Assembly: GCA_039621445.1 (NCBI GenBank)
Contig: CP154954.1
Coordinates: 24,378,954 to 24,442,953 of the forward strand
Length of the DNA stretch: 64,000 nt
Direction of reading: 5' to 3'
From: Euglena gracilis
Lineage: Eukaryota > Euglenida > Euglenophyceae > Euglenales
Positions 1-11,179 of the stretch are shown piece by piece. The position numbers were made by a program, and so were the translations under genes. A model generated the notes under the pieces. That model worked only from the letters and a program-made list of their open reading frames with translations. It made no database searches and had not been told where the DNA came from. Within the stretch, counting starts at the first letter, position 1; each line of letters starts with the position of its first letter.

Positions 1-209
1 AAAGAGAAAAGGGGAGATTGATTTTTCCTCGTCCTCAACCCCGGCGAGCCTGCACTAGAAGATACCAAAAAAGAGGCTGGGAAACCCCAGGAGCCCCCCC
101 TTTGCCCCTCTTCAAAAAAAAGAAATGCAGGACCAGGCCTGCACGGAGAATTGGAAACAAAACGCGCCAAAGCGACCCACACGGGGGGGTTGGGTGAATC
201 AACAGGGGG
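1..209. other. No gene seen; window edge
   Basis: Mixed A-rich and G-rich sequence leading into the first homopolymer-rich repeat. Open frames here have biased proline/glycine composition and look like consequences of the homopolymers. Confidence 0.5.
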
Positions 210-650
210 GGGAGACGGGGCGAAAACGCCACCCCAGGGGAGGCCACCACCACAACAGGGGGTTGGGCAAAATGGGCAGGGGGTTGGGCCCTTGGGGCCC
301 CACCCCGGGGGGGGGGGGGCGGGCTGCACGGCACCCCAAAAACAAACCAAACCGGTGCCGGACCGGGGCCAAATGAAACAGTTTCCAGGAGCCACGAGCC
401 CCAGAACAGCGCCACCCCCAAAAATGGCGACCCCGAACACCACCCCGGATTTCTGGGGGCGCTGCCGAGGCAAGGTCCCTCGGACCCCCCGCCTCCCATC
501 TGCCAGGGTTGTAAAAAACGCCTGGTTGGGGGCCCAATCACACCCCGGGGTGGGCAAGGTCAAACCCAGCTGAAGGCCGGGCCGTAATAAAAATTTTTCG
601 GCATTCTTACCAATTACGCTTTTTTGGGTGGTGTGGGTGGCAACCCAGTG
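210..650. repeat. G/C-homopolymer repeat unit, copy 1
   Basis: This stretch matches 1690-2190 in the same orientation. Shared landmarks, in order, are CACAACAGGGGGT, a poly-G block, CCAGGGTTG followed by AAAAAACGCC, then CAGCTGAAGGCCGGGCCG with AATTTTTCGGCATTCT and CCAATTACG. Both copies end in a GGGTGGTGTGGG-like segment. The order is colinear but the G/C runs differ in length. Open frames across it are proline/glycine low-complexity and I do not regard them as coding. Confidence 0.7.
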
Positions 651-1689
651 GGAGAACGAGAACGCCGGCCACCGACGTGCAGTGGTTTCGGGGGTTGTGA
701 AAGGAGTTTTGTCGCCCTCATGAGTGGGTGGACCACGCCCTTTCCCATGGCTTCGGGTGGCCCTATGCACCACATCTCAGCCCCCCTCCCCCATTGTCTC
801 CCCCAACGCATGGCTTTGGCTTTGCTTGATGCGCTCCCAACTTGTGTTGGACACGTTCAACCCGACGTGGGGGTGATGTGCAGGATGTTCCAAAACGCTT
901 GGCCGCCATTATTTTTTCTTTTCAAAATCAATTTTTTTTCAAACAAGCTCTTGATTTTTAACTTTTTTGCTGTTTGAGTTTTGCGGAAGACTTACCAGGG
1001 GGTTCTGGAGGCAGAGGGCCTTATCCCTCAAGGATGGTTCAATCTCCCCAACCTTCCCCCCCCCCCCAGCCAGCAACTCCCAGCAGGGCTGCATTGTGGC
1101 CAGTTCAACCCAGCTGAACCAAACCGGAAAGTTTCGTCACTTTTCAGTGGAGAGTGCCAAAGTGATGTGCAGTTTGCTTTGCTCAGTACCTCCAACCCCG
1201 TCCCAGCTTTCTTCCCCCCCCCCCTGCATGGCATGAACGGCTCTTTGCAATGAACCAAGCTACTCTGTTGAGTCCGATGTGATGTTTCACCGGCTGGGTA
1301 GGTCCAGGGGGGCATGCACATTCCACACTGGCTTCCCCCCTTCGGGGTTTGGGGTCCAGGCTTTGCCCCACTCTCCCGGCCCAGCATCGGACCCCCCTCC
1401 GACCCCCCCCCAAAAATTGGGCCATCTTAAATCATTTCCGAAAAGTTTCCGGCGCTTCGTGCCGAAACCCACACCAAGGAGCACTGGCCCAGAACCCCCC
1501 CCCCCTGGGGTGGCGACCCCGGACCAAAACACCTGGGGGGGTTCCGAGGTGAAAAGAAGCCAGTCCCTCTTATGGAGCGGCCCTGGTACTGCCCAGATAT
1601 CACCCTCGTACCTGGTACCTCCCTGAACGTCCTTGCCCAATAAACAGGGGTTTCAGACCGTAGATTCAATTAACACCTCTGTGACCGCT
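651..1689. other. No gene seen; moderate-complexity spacer
   Basis: No open frame shows a recognisable domain. A diverged TTCCGGCGCTTCGTGCCGAA hairpin lies at 1448-1467. The motif CCTTGCCCAATAAACAGG near 1632 recurs at about 2748 and 62228 as CCTTGCCCAATGAAC, so fragments of a dispersed repeat are present. Confidence 0.5.
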
Positions 1690-2190
1690 CTCACAACAGG
1701 GGGTGGGTTTTCAAAAGTGGGCAGGGGAGTTGGGGCCAGGTTGTTATTTTTTAAAGGTGGTGCCGACCCCACCCCGGGGGGGGGGGGGGGGGGGCTGCTT
1801 GGGCAGGCACTCCAAGGCACTCCCAATCCAACCCCCCCGGGGGGGGGGGGGGGGCAGGGTCACGGCCAAAAGTGCCCCGGCACAAACCCCGGTGCCGAAG
1901 GCGCCGGGAGCCAATAATGGCCTAGTTTCAAAGGAATTTGCCTCGGCGCAGGCCAAAATTTGACCCCGCGGGGGGGGGGGAGGTAGCGCCTGCCTGGACA
2001 AGCACCCCAAGGCACTCCGGACCCCCCCTCCCCCCCAGGGTTGGCAAAAAACGCCCGGTTGGGGCCCTCAACCCCCGGGGGGGTGCTCAATGGGTCAGGT
2101 CTTTTTGCCCAGCTGAAGGCCGGGCCGGAATAAATTTTTCGGCATTCTCGGCCAATTACGGCTGTATTTTGGGTGGGTGGGGTGGCCGGG
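1690..2190. repeat. G/C-homopolymer repeat unit, copy 2
   Basis: Direct-orientation paralogue of 210-650. It is longer because of extra runs of G and C and an inserted CTTGGGCAGGCACTCC-like module that appears twice (about 1799 and 1990). A GGTGCCGAAGGCGCC hairpin lies at 1891-1905. Confidence 0.7.
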
Positions 2191-2298
2191 GGGTTAACCC
2201 CGAGGGGGGGGGTGCGGTTGAAAAGAGTTGGTGGGTGGGTTTGGGTCCGGGAAAAGGTACCCACCGGTCTCTATGTGAATCTATGGTTCAGACTGTCA

Positions 2299-2716
2299 CC
2301 ATATATATATATATATACATATATATACATATATACATATAACATGCATTATATATACATATTATAGTATAGATAAATATATAGTATATATATATAGTAC
2401 GTATATTATTATGTATATATGAGAGAGTATAATAGATATGTATATATATACAGAGGTAGATATATCCAGCTAGATACATAGATATACATATATATATGGA
2501 TATTATGTATGTATAATATATTGTTAATATGGATCTTATGTATGTATATATATATGACGAGAGAGATATTAGATGAGATGATATGATATATATAGATGAG
2601 AGAGATATTAGATATAGATATAATATATAAGAAGATTATATATATATATATATATATTATATCTATTATATAGATATTATAGAGATATATAATATATATA
2701 TATATATATATATACC
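2299..2716. repeat. AT-rich microsatellite tract
   Basis: About 420 bp of imperfect (TA)n broken by GTA, GAGAGATA and TAGATA variants. It is low-complexity; the tyrosine/isoleucine-rich reading frames are a by-product. Confidence 0.95.
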
Positions 2717-3139
2717 TTATCTACACAGAAAGTGAGCAAGGGCACCCCCTTGCCCAATGAACGCCCCCTTTCGGGCTGTCCAGATTGTCACCCGAGTGTT
2801 CATTGGGCTTGGGGGGGTTCATCCCCCCATCCTTAGCAAGGCTGGTCCATGACACACCCACCCACCCATGCCAACTGCACTTTCCTCGTACTTTTGTGTG
2901 TCAAGGGGGTGTACAGGGGGGGGGGTGTACAGGGGGGGGTGTACCAGTTGATAAGCATTCTTTGGAAAGCTTTCACATGGGCGTTTGCCGGTTGGGCAGG
3001 CCTCAAGTTAACTTGCCTGCCCAACAAACGGAATCTGTCGGGTCTTCTAAAAGGGTTCAAGCCACGCAATGGAGCTGGCCAGAAAGGACCTTTTGTCCCC
3101 TCCCCCCTTTGGGTTCTGCATTGCCTTTGAGATCCTTGA
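2717..3139. other. No gene seen; dispersed-repeat fragments
   Basis: It holds a CCTTGCCCAATGAACGCC motif near 2748 shared with positions near 1632 and 62228, and two GTGTACAGGGGGGG units near 2910-2940. I see nothing coding. Confidence 0.5.
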
Positions 3140-3420
3140 CGGTGCCCTTTCTGCTTCTTTCTTGTTTTTTACTGCCTTTGGCCGTCAAATACATTTTGCC
3201 TCATGGCACTCTTGGTTACTCTTAGTCATTTCTGGCGACTTTGCACTCTTGGTCACTCTTGGTCATTTCTGGCCTCCTTTGGCCACCGTTGGCCACGCAG
3301 GCCACTTTTGGCCATTTTGGCTGCTTCTTGGCTGCCTTTGACAGCTTTTTTGGCACTCTGCTGTTTCAGGCAAATTTTTGGTCACTTCTGGCATAATTAT
3401 TTGCATCCCCACATCCGCTC
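3140..3420. repeat. Degenerate TTTTGGCCACT-type tandem repeat
   Basis: Short units resembling TCTTGGTCACT, TTTTGGCCA and TTCTGGC repeat with heavy divergence. Similar tracts occur at 15250-15560, 30230-30600 (mainly the complementary strand), 57700-57850 and 62600-62940. Unit length drifts around 10-12 bp, so this is a decayed short-period satellite rather than a gene. Confidence 0.75.
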
Positions 3421-4093
3421 CAGTACCCACATTCACGTGTAAATTCTTGTGGATTCATAACTTGTAAAAACAGCCATCAATGGTTAAAAGCGATGAAATA
3501 GTGGATAAAATTACCAAACAGAACAAAAAGAAGCATCAAAAAGGTCAAAAAAGAAGCACCAAAATGGGCCACAAAAGACCAAAAAGACCAAAATCGGGCA
3601 AAAATGACAGAAAACAAAGGTGGTTCAAAATGGAAGAGAAAGAAATGCCCCAAGATGGCTTTGCTTGCGGCGCCTTGGTGTGGTGTTTTTGGGTTGTTTG
3701 TTAAAGCGTGGGGAGGAGGTGCCGGGGTGTGTGGGTGTGGTGTGACCAAGTGGGTGGGAAGGACGCAAGATAAGGAAGGTAGGTGCGGGCTGTTTGACAA
3801 GGGAAGCACACAGGAGAAGAAATAGGGTCCACAGGGAATGAAGGGGACGGGTGTCTGCCACCCAATTTAAACCCGGGATCCGCGCAACCAGTTTTGTGGC
3901 AAAGAACCCAGCGGAAGAAGCCCAACCCTTGAAGGACAAAATTGTGTTTATTTGCACAAATGCGCGCATAAACATAATTGTGTTGGTGCGCGCATGTGCA
4001 CAAGTAAACACAGTTTTGCCTTTCAAGGGTTGGCCATGAACTGACGCCGTCGATACACGGCGTGACAAAGGGGCCGTGACGGCGCGAACGGGG

Positions 4094-4126
4094 GGGGGGT
4101 ACTGCAATCCCTTAAGCAAATGCCTG
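4094..4126. mobile_element. Right-end fragment of CAGGC hAT-like MITE
   Basis: GGTACTGCAATCCCTTAAG followed by CAAATGCCTG matches the end of the MITE at 39737-40169 and the complement of the start of the one at 51403. It lies between P1 parts. I found no matching left end, so it is either truncated or a relic. Confidence 0.65.
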
Positions 4127-4437
4127 ATTCGGGTAGCTGCGCACCCACCTTCAGGAGATCCTCTATGTCCGTCTTTTGTGGGACCTGTCAGTGGACCAGA
4201 AACGGCACCTTGATACCATGTGCCGGAGGAGACGGGGTGGTCATTTGGGTTGAACCTATTCAGAAATAATTAATGGTAGCTGTTAGAGGTCCAAATGAAG
4301 CCGCTTTTTACTCCTCCATTGGTTGTTTATTTGCACATTTGTGCGCATCACTTTGTTGGTTGGCGCAAATGCGCAAATGAGCCAGATGCAAATTGCGCAA
4401 TTTTTCATGTTGTTCATTTGCACGAACAAATATAATT

Positions 4438-4506
4438 ATGTTTATGGGCGCATTTGCGCCCACCAACACAATTTGTGTTGGTGGGCGCAAATGCGCCCAT
4501 AAACAT
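4438..4506. repeat. Perfect 69-bp palindrome
   Basis: Arms 4438-4471 and 4473-4506 are exact reverse complements around a single base. Each arm starts at ATGTTTATGGGCG and includes the GCGCATTTGCGC core. It could extrude as a cruciform. It separates the two locally inverted segments of P1. Confidence 0.95.
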
Positions 4507-4890
4507 TTTTTGTTACACCCCTCTGTTGGAGGGGATTAACTCCCGGTGTTTTGGTATGCATGCTGCTTACCGAGTGACGCGAAGAGGGCCGAGGGTGAGA
4601 CTGGTGCTCTCGCACATCAAACAGGTTGGAAGCACACACCCGCTGTTACGACTACTCGTACTGGTGCTGAAATGGTGACTAAACTTGCTTGGATACTGAC
4701 AGCCGCCCGTAAGAACACACGGAGCCTTATTACATCACATACGACTATACTACGATACTACGACAGCCAGAGTTCATAAGCTGTTTTCTGTGTGTGCAGG
4801 GTACAGATTTGCGCAAATGCGCCCATTTCAAAGAAAAAACCCTTAAGTGCGAATCCGGCCGCCTAAGTTAGTCCACTTTTCACTTTTCCT

Positions 4891-5479
4891 TTCTTTGATC
4901 ATTTTTAACCCACTTTTGGCCAAAAATTGGGGCATGTGAGGCCCCCAACTTGAGTGTGGGGGCTCCACATGTAGGGGTTCTGTGCTATGATAAATGGACC
5001 AAAAATGTGTCAAAAATGGCGAAATTTGGGGTCAATTGGCAGTTTTTTTGGGGGGCATATTTGCGATTGCATTTATTTATGCGATCTCATTTACCTGCTT
5101 CGACCCTGGGTCTGGCTCAGCCCCAGCCCAGGACCAAGCACCAAAAGTAAAAATGGCCGAAAATGGCCGAAAATGGCCGAAATGGCCGAAAATGAGAAAA
5201 AAATTGTTGCAATTCTTTTTCGAATTTATTTTGCCTAATAGTTTCTTTTTCCCTGAAGGGCAATTTCCAGTGCTACTGATTCTTGTCTCTGTACAGCCTC
5301 TCTTCTCCTGCTGTCATGCCTGGCCCTGCAACACATGCTGCTCTAAGAACCACCTCCGAATGAATGGGTTATTTTGGGCCAAAGCTGAAGGTTTTGATGA
5401 TATTTCAGAAAAATTTTTTGACAAAGGCGGCACTGGTATTTTTTTTGTATATTTTGAAGAATTAAACCCATTTTTGGGA
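4891..5479. other. No gene seen; contains short tandem repeat
   Basis: At 5149-5195 the unit AAAATGGCCG is repeated about four times. A 162-codon open frame crosses the region (4994-5482), but it runs through that tandem repeat and shows no family features, so I do not call it a gene. Confidence 0.6.
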
Positions 5480-5769
5480 TAATTTCTCCACAAATCTCCA
5501 ATATTACACCCATCTGGGCTATTTTGGATCAATTTTTGTTAATTTTGGGGTATTTTGCACTGATTTGGCAAATATTAGGCCATTTTATGGCATTTTGGCC
5601 ATTTTGCACCATTTTGGTGATTTTGGGCTATTTTTCACAATTTTTTGTGGACATTGTTGGCGTTTTTGGGCAATTTTTGGTTATTTGAAGCCATTTTAGG
5701 TGATTTTAGTTGTTTTTGGGGGCTTTTTGTGGTCAATTTTGGGTTTTTTGTGCTCCTTTGTTTTGGTCC
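5480..5769. repeat. Degenerate TTTTGGCATTTTGG tract
   Basis: AT-rich sequence in which TTTTGGC, TTTTGCAC and TTTTGGGCTATT units recur irregularly. It resembles the other TTTTGGCCA tracts and ends abruptly where GC-rich, coding-like sequence begins near 5770. Confidence 0.55.
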
Positions 5770-6240
5770 GGCATTCACAATATCGTCAGCTGCGCGGACT
5801 GGGAGCGCCTGCTGCCCATGCGGAGAGCGCACCATGAGCCACCGCATGCTCCACGCCCTCCTCCACCGCGGCCTCCTCACCCACGCCGACGTGCAGCTTG
5901 TTTGCACCACCCACGCCCGCTGCCAGTCCGATTTCGGGTCTACACCGAGGACCAGCTGGCCAAGGTCAAGCTGTCCCGCGTCTACGGCCGCGGTCCCTAC
6001 TGGGACGGCACAGAGTACTGCCACTACGAGATGACCACCAGCGGTTGGAGCTACCGCTCGTTTTACCTGCAGCCCGTCTTCAACGTCGTCCTCGAGGACT
6101 AGGCCGTCCGCATGTTCGACCTCTGCCGGCCCATCCCCCTGCACGCCCTCATCCAGATCAACATCGACGCCGTGAAGTACCACATCCGCCCCGAGCACCA
6201 GCACGCGGAGTGGGTGCGCACCCTCGAGAACCACCGCTAG
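5770..6240 (+). pseudogene. Unrecognised GC-rich coding relic, frame-broken
   Basis: I do not recognise the family. Composition switches sharply to GC-rich with C/G at third positions, as in coding DNA, while the flanks are AT-rich. One frame near 5834-5935 gives a peptide starting MSHRMLHALLHRG. Another from about 5925 includes VYTEDQLAKVKLSRVYG, GPYWDGTEYCHYEMT and SFYLQPVFNVVLED. It meets an in-frame TAG at 6100-6102 and resumes as AVRMFDLCRPIPLHALIQIN until a TAG at 6238-6240. A frame change and an internal stop show it is not intact. The balanced, aromatic-rich composition argues for a former protein, possibly from a mobile element or virus-like insertion. That origin is inference only. 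Confidence 0.5.
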
Positions 6241-6795
6241 AACATGGACGGTGCTGACACTGCTGGACAAGATGCACATCTGGACAAGGTGCAGACGTTG
6301 GGCAATTGGGTGAGCATATTTGATGTCAATATTTCAACATAATGGGCCGATCACATGTTTGCTTGCTTTTGTTCTGCCGCTCGAGCTGAGCGCAATTTCA
6401 CCCAATTTTGCCACATCCAGATGGATGATTGTCTCAACATGACGGATGAAGTTTTACATCAAGGCTTCTTGAAGTCATGGATGTGTGCCATTTAGGTTTT
6501 TCACCATGTCAATTATTTGTGAGAGTTTCAAACAAAAAAAATCCTGCTTCGTCATTCGGCAACGTTCTCTTCATTCCGATTGAGTTCAACTTCCCACGAC
6601 ATTTATTTTATTTGTTTCTTTTGAAACCATTCAAATTAGCACCCCCCCCCAAGTTCCTTTTGTGGATTCCAGTTGGAGTTTATCCAATGTTCGGAAAAGA
6701 AGCTTATTCCCAAAGCCTTGCATTTGCATATTGCAACCAAAAACTTTTTAATCCCGACCACTCATTCCAAACGGACCTCCTTGGATGTGTTCGCT
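6241..6795. other. No gene seen
   Basis: AT-rich unique-looking sequence. A long open frame begins at 6477, but its C-terminal half is translated G/C homopolymer and its N-terminal half has no recognisable motif. Confidence 0.5.
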
Positions 6796-7540
6796 TGATG
6801 GCCGAAAATGGTCGAAAATGGCCGAAAATGGCAAAAATCGGGGTGGGTCAACTACGGGTGCTTGCCCGGGACCCAATGGGGGGGGGGGCAGGGCAGAACG
6901 GGAATCGGCCGAACAGCCAGGGTGGTGGGTGGGGGGGGTCGACCCCCCCCACCCCCTGCCTGGTGGGTGGGGACCCCTCCCACCCCCTGCATGGTGGGGG
7001 GGGGGTCGACCCCCCCACCACCTCTTCCCGTATTTCTGGGAGCGCCAATTTTTGGACCCGAAAAAATTTTGCTGCGCCTTTGGCGCCGGGTCTTTTTTTT
7101 TGGACCCATTTTGGGACCCATATAGGGTGTCCTCCCAAAAACCACCCAAAACCCCATTTTTTCACACTTTCCAAAAATTCAACGTTTTCTAAATTTTTTG
7201 ATTTTGAGTGGTTTTGAAGCAGAAAATGCCATTGAAAGTCCAAGAAAATTCAAAGAGAAAAAATGTCAGTAAAATTTGACTGTGCCAAGATTTTGTCCAC
7301 TTTTTTTTTGACCTTCGTTTTTTTTTACCCCCCCCCCTCTTAAAAACTACCATTTTTTAACCCTGATTTTTTTGAGATTTTTTTGCGAAAAAAATGTGGT
7401 TTTCCCTCAAAAAATCATGTGTTTTGGGTTCTTTTTCTGGCCAACATCCCCGTTTTCCCGAAATCGGTGAAAATGCTGTGGTGGGTGGGGGGGTCGACCC
7501 CACCCCCCACCAGGCTTTCCCGTTCTGCCCTGGGGGGGGG
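6796..7540. repeat. Homopolymer-rich dispersed repeat
   Basis: It starts with GAAAATGGTC/GAAAATGGCC tandem units. GGGGGGTCGACCCCCCC palindromes near 6935 and 7005 and a GCGCCTTTGGCGCC hairpin at 7075-7088 follow. The part at 7370-7540 matches 19540-19735, sharing ATGTGGTTTTCC, TCAAAAAATCA, TGTTTTGGGTTC and CCCGTTCTGCCCTG-like ends. Reading frames are low-complexity. Confidence 0.65.
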
Positions 7541-8229
7541 GGTCAGTCAGCAGCATTTTTCCAGCCAGCCCAAATTTCCCAAATTTCGTTAAAAAACACA
7601 CTGTGTGTTTTTTTTGATCCCGACACCCCATCACAGCGTCGGAACCGTTCCCAGGAGCCGTTCGAGCCACATCGCACCCGCAGTCCAAGCTCTGGCACAA
7701 CGTTATTGTAGCCCCCACTCCTTCCCTGACCCAGTCCCCGCATAGCCTCAGGCGGCCGACTTTGCCCGGTGACTTTTCGGGGAAACCCACCCATGTTGTG
7801 TTCATCATTCCAGGGGCCCTGACCTGTGTGGGACAGAGGGCCGATGGCACAGGCACCCCTGCTTCACGTTGCACACAGACACAACAAGTTCCTTCATCCC
7901 CCCGCCGGGGCTCCCTCCTTTCCTCAAGGCCAATTTTATCCCGCCAAAAATCTTTGGTTTTGCAGACCTGTGGGGGGGGGGGCAGGATTTTTTAAGGCAT
8001 TTATGGCCCTATTTTTCAGGGCGGTCAAAGGGCTGTCCAGGCATCAAACCAACATATCTGATTTTCTTCGTTCGTCCAATATCAATAAAAATTCAAAAAA
8101 AACACATTCTTTGAGTTTTGGCAGGATAGACCATGACCTTGCGATACCAGCAATCATTTTTCTTCCCAGAGCTCGCATTTTTTTGCCAAGGCTTTGTGCA
8201 ATTTTTTCCTTTTGGAGAAAATTCTTCCA
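7541..8229. other. No gene seen
   Basis: Mixed-composition spacer with no recognisable domain in any frame and no clear terminal repeats. Confidence 0.45.
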
Positions 8230-8335
8230 ACCCAGAATTTTAAGGCATTTCAAGGCATTTTGGCCAAAAGATTTAAGGCGCATTTTAAGGCGCATTTTAA
8301 GGCGCATTTTAAGGCACTTTAAGGCGCCTTAAAAA
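8230..8335. repeat. TTTTAAGGCGCA tandem repeat
   Basis: Units of about 14 bp (ATTTTAAGGCGC) occur three to four times in a row with degenerate flanking copies. Related TTTAAGG-rich tracts lie at 11400-11525, 12480-12650 and 32695-32760. A CAGGGCTGCTGCAGCTAGCCCTG-like palindrome follows at about 8338-8361. Confidence 0.85.
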
Positions 8336-8387
8336 AATCAGGGCTGCTGCAGCTAGCCCTGATTTTGGCCTCAGCACCCCCCCCTCT

Positions 8388-8659
8388 CAGGGTTTTTTTT
8401 AGCCTTGGACCCCCGGGGGAGTGGGGGGGGGTAGGGTGGATAGGTCCGGCTGAGCCCCCCACCCCCCTAGGGGGGGGGGTCGCTCCGGAGGGGGGGATAT
8501 ATTTTTTTCCCGGCGCCAAAAACTTAAAAAAAAGGTGCTTGTTTTAGCAGTTCGCGATTTTTGGCCATTTTCGGAGAAAGGTGGGTGGAGAAAGGGGGTC
8601 CCCCCAGGACCCCCCCCCAGGGCTGCCCCCACCCACCCCCCGGTCTTAAAAAAAAACTG
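8388..8659. mobile_element. CAGGG-family hAT-like MITE, degraded copy
   Basis: The left end CAGGGTTTTTTTTAG and TTGGACCCCCGGGGG align with the intact element at 35513. So do a G/C-rich subterminal part, GGAGGGGGGGATATA, GGCGCC, and the CGATTTTTGGCCATTTTC segment. The right end is GGTCTTAAAAAAAAACTG. The flanking 8-mers are C-rich and match only partly, and the last bases of the right terminus are eroded. It has no coding capacity. Confidence 0.65.
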
Positions 8660-9129
8660 CCCCCCCCCCCCTCCTGGGGTATGGGGTCCCTTTTTGCTGG
8701 GTCCAGCCCGAAACTTTTCAAAAATAGCCAAAAATGTTTTGGGGGGTTTTGGGCCTTTTCGGGGCTGTCCTTCAGTCCTTTCAGTTGTCATATTCTTTTC
8801 AAAACTGCGTTTTGCAGGACATTTTTTGGGGCATTGTCCGATTTCGGCCAAGCCTGGCCGAAATCGAAAAACAGATGTATGGATGTATGGATCCCACTGA
8901 CACTGTGGTTCCAGATTTGTGGAGGTGGGAAAGGAGGGCCCTGTTGGCTGTGGTCATGCTGTGAAGCGGCACACTGATTTCGACCCAAGAATCTGATTTC
9001 AGTGGCGAAACACCGTGCAATGTGCAACCCCCCCTTCCCGAAACCGGTATGCCTGTGAACCTGTCAGGGTTTACTGCCAGGGTTTGCCAACCTACCAGTA
9101 CCGGAAGTCGTGAGGGTTCCCACAACACC
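8660..9129. other. No gene seen
   Basis: It begins with a poly-C run and continues as mixed sequence, including paired GCCTGGCCGAAATCG-like stretches. No coding or terminal-repeat signal is evident. Confidence 0.45.
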
Positions 9130-9420
9130 ATCACTTAAGGTGTCTGTGTCCCCCCACGCCCCCGGTACCGACTGGCCTGTCGCGTGACAGTTCCTGGGGG
9201 GGGGGGGCACCCCCTTTTCCCGAAGCCCCACGGGTGCAGTCGGCCGGCTCGGATCGCCCCTCTCCGCTGCCCCCCTCCTCCGCGGTGGACCGGGGGGCGC
9301 GCTCTGCCTCGCCGCCGTCACCGCCGGGGAGTGTCCCCTCCTCTCGCCGTCGGCACCAAAAGCCTGTGGTCCCCTGGCCTTGGGGCGTCGCACAGGGGGC
9401 TGGGCGGGGACCCCCAAACC
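9130..9420. repeat. GC-rich island related to 34870-35040
   Basis: GGTGGACCGGGGGG and GCCTCGCCGCCGTCACCGCC resemble GTTGGACCGGGAGG and CCTCGCCGCCGTCATCGCC near 34920-34970. Open frames exist on both strands because stop codons are rare in GC-rich sequence. None has a recognisable domain. Confidence 0.5.
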
Positions 9421-11179
9421 CCACCGGTTTTGGCCCGAACCTCCCACCCCCTCCCGTATTTTCGCTTGCGCTGTTTTTGGTCAACTTTTCCTTCGGCACC
9501 GAAAGAACCTTTCCTCGTGCAATGGTGGGTGGGGAGTCTCTCACCTCCTGGCTTGGGGGGGGTGGCTTCTCATACTGCCCTGGTAGGTTGAGGTGACCAG
9601 GCGACCTCGACGGTGGTTGTGGGGGATGTGACATCTCCCCTTTGGGCAGATTCTCTTCCCTGGCGTTTTTAGTCGAAATGTTCATACGTTTCTGCTTTTT
9701 TGCCAATTTTTTTGGGCGGCCAATCTTGCACTGTAAGCGTGTTGCCTTGAACTGTGCAAACCTTCCATTTTTTTCCACTTCCTGAAGCTTGGGTTCAGGT
9801 TTTTGAGGTGCCTGGCGACCCACCGGTCCTCTGTGCGTTGATCTTCACCATTTTCCAGGATTTTGAAAACTCGGTGAAAGACGAAGGTTCGTCATTTCTT
9901 TTGCCCTTAAAATTATTCCGAACCTTGGGGGGAAAGCCGAACAAGTTAATTCTCAAATTCTTACACATCATTGGCTGAAACGGTTAGGGAGGTGAATCAG
10001 AAATCCTAAAAGACGCATCCCCTTTCGGGGTCTGGAACTTTTCGGGTCTGGAAATGATGAACACAACCACGTGTAGTCTCACAACAACAGTGACAAGTGC
10101 CCTTTGTCAAGCTTTTTTTGGAGTCGTGTTGCAAAACATGGGGAATGAAAGTTTCATAAAGCAATTGATGATCCCTTTTCACACCGGACCTCGTTCTTTT
10201 TGTACAGATAATTCTCCTTCAACTTTGTTCAATGTGTGCATTGTTGTCTGAACCCATCTGGGATGCTCGGCCCCTGTATCATCAGATTAAACGCCAATTA
10301 AAGGTTTCATACCTGAATAAGAGATGAGGTTCGCACTTGTCGAGTGATAAAGAAAAGTACTTCCGCTGTGAAAGGATGGATGTGTTGACTGAAAACGCTT
10401 GGCATTCAGGTGGTATATGATGCAGTATCGCTAGCTGGAGTCAACTTGAACCCCAACGTTGGCCCTGGGCGGTCGCGTGCCAATGGGGCTGCGGGGGTTC
10501 AATGGGTTGGCGGGGATGCCGCGCACCGTGTGTCGGCATCTTTATTGGACAAATCCCCTCAAAAAAAATGCCGGGAATTATTTTGAACAATAAAGTCTCG
10601 CGAACCTGAAGAGAGTTTACACCAAATCCTGAGGTTTTCCCAAGTCCAAGAAACACAAGAGTTCTTAACCTCCAAAATTGCCGAATGAAGCATGCAGCAA
10701 CAGGTGATTTGTGAAGGAAATTATTCTAGGATTGGCGCAAAGCGCCAAATAAATTTTTTGGGCGTTCATTGAGGAAATTGTATTTTTTCTACATTTTATG
10801 GGGAAGACCTGGACGGATATGAATCAAGAATATTTCCTGCTGTTAAAGTCCCCCCCGGCATGGGCATTCGCCAGGCTTTGACTCGGAATACTCCGGCATA
10901 CCGTGCACACACCTGCCACCGGCCGAGGGACGATAAAGTAAAGGGGGGAACAAGCAGCGGAGTTTGTGTTTTTTTGGGGGGGGGAACTACCAGAAAAAAA
11001 AATGGTTGAAATAGAATTCCAACGATATTTGGCCCCTGTGCTGGCTGAGTTGCCCCCCAGGGTACTGGGTCTGGGCTGGACACGGGGGGGGGGGAGGGTG
11101 CCAGAGGCCGATGGGTTTCGCCACGAAGCCAGGTTCATGGGGGAGGGGTCTTTGCCCCTCCATCCATACAATCTCCGGG
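9421..11179. other. No gene seen; mostly unique spacer
   Basis: Mixed to AT-rich sequence with only a few G runs (10970-10985, 11085-11095). Frames on either strand up to about 200 codons lack recognisable motifs and cross homopolymers. Confidence 0.45.

Larger units (their letters stand above)
3640..4890. repeat. Palindrome-rich repeat P, copy P1
   Basis: Paralogue of 48130-50690. The left part (about 3655-4080) matches 48140-48560 directly, sharing GAAATAGGGTCC, GGGGACGGGTGTCT and CCAGCGGAA. The right edge (about 4785-4890) matches 50560-50690 directly, sharing AAAGAAAAAACCCTTAAG. Two interior pieces match the other copy only in reverse complement: 4135-4330 against about 48930-49130, and 4505-4780 against about 50300-50550. 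The interior carries many GCGCAAATGCGC and ATTTGCGCA palindromes. No coding sequence is recognisable. Confidence 0.8.

Noticed and set aside
35-573. Overlapping open frames of 83-168 codons on both strands at the window start
   Set aside because: They are proline/glycine-rich translations of C/G runs, open in opposing frames at once, and lie in a duplicated homopolymer repeat.
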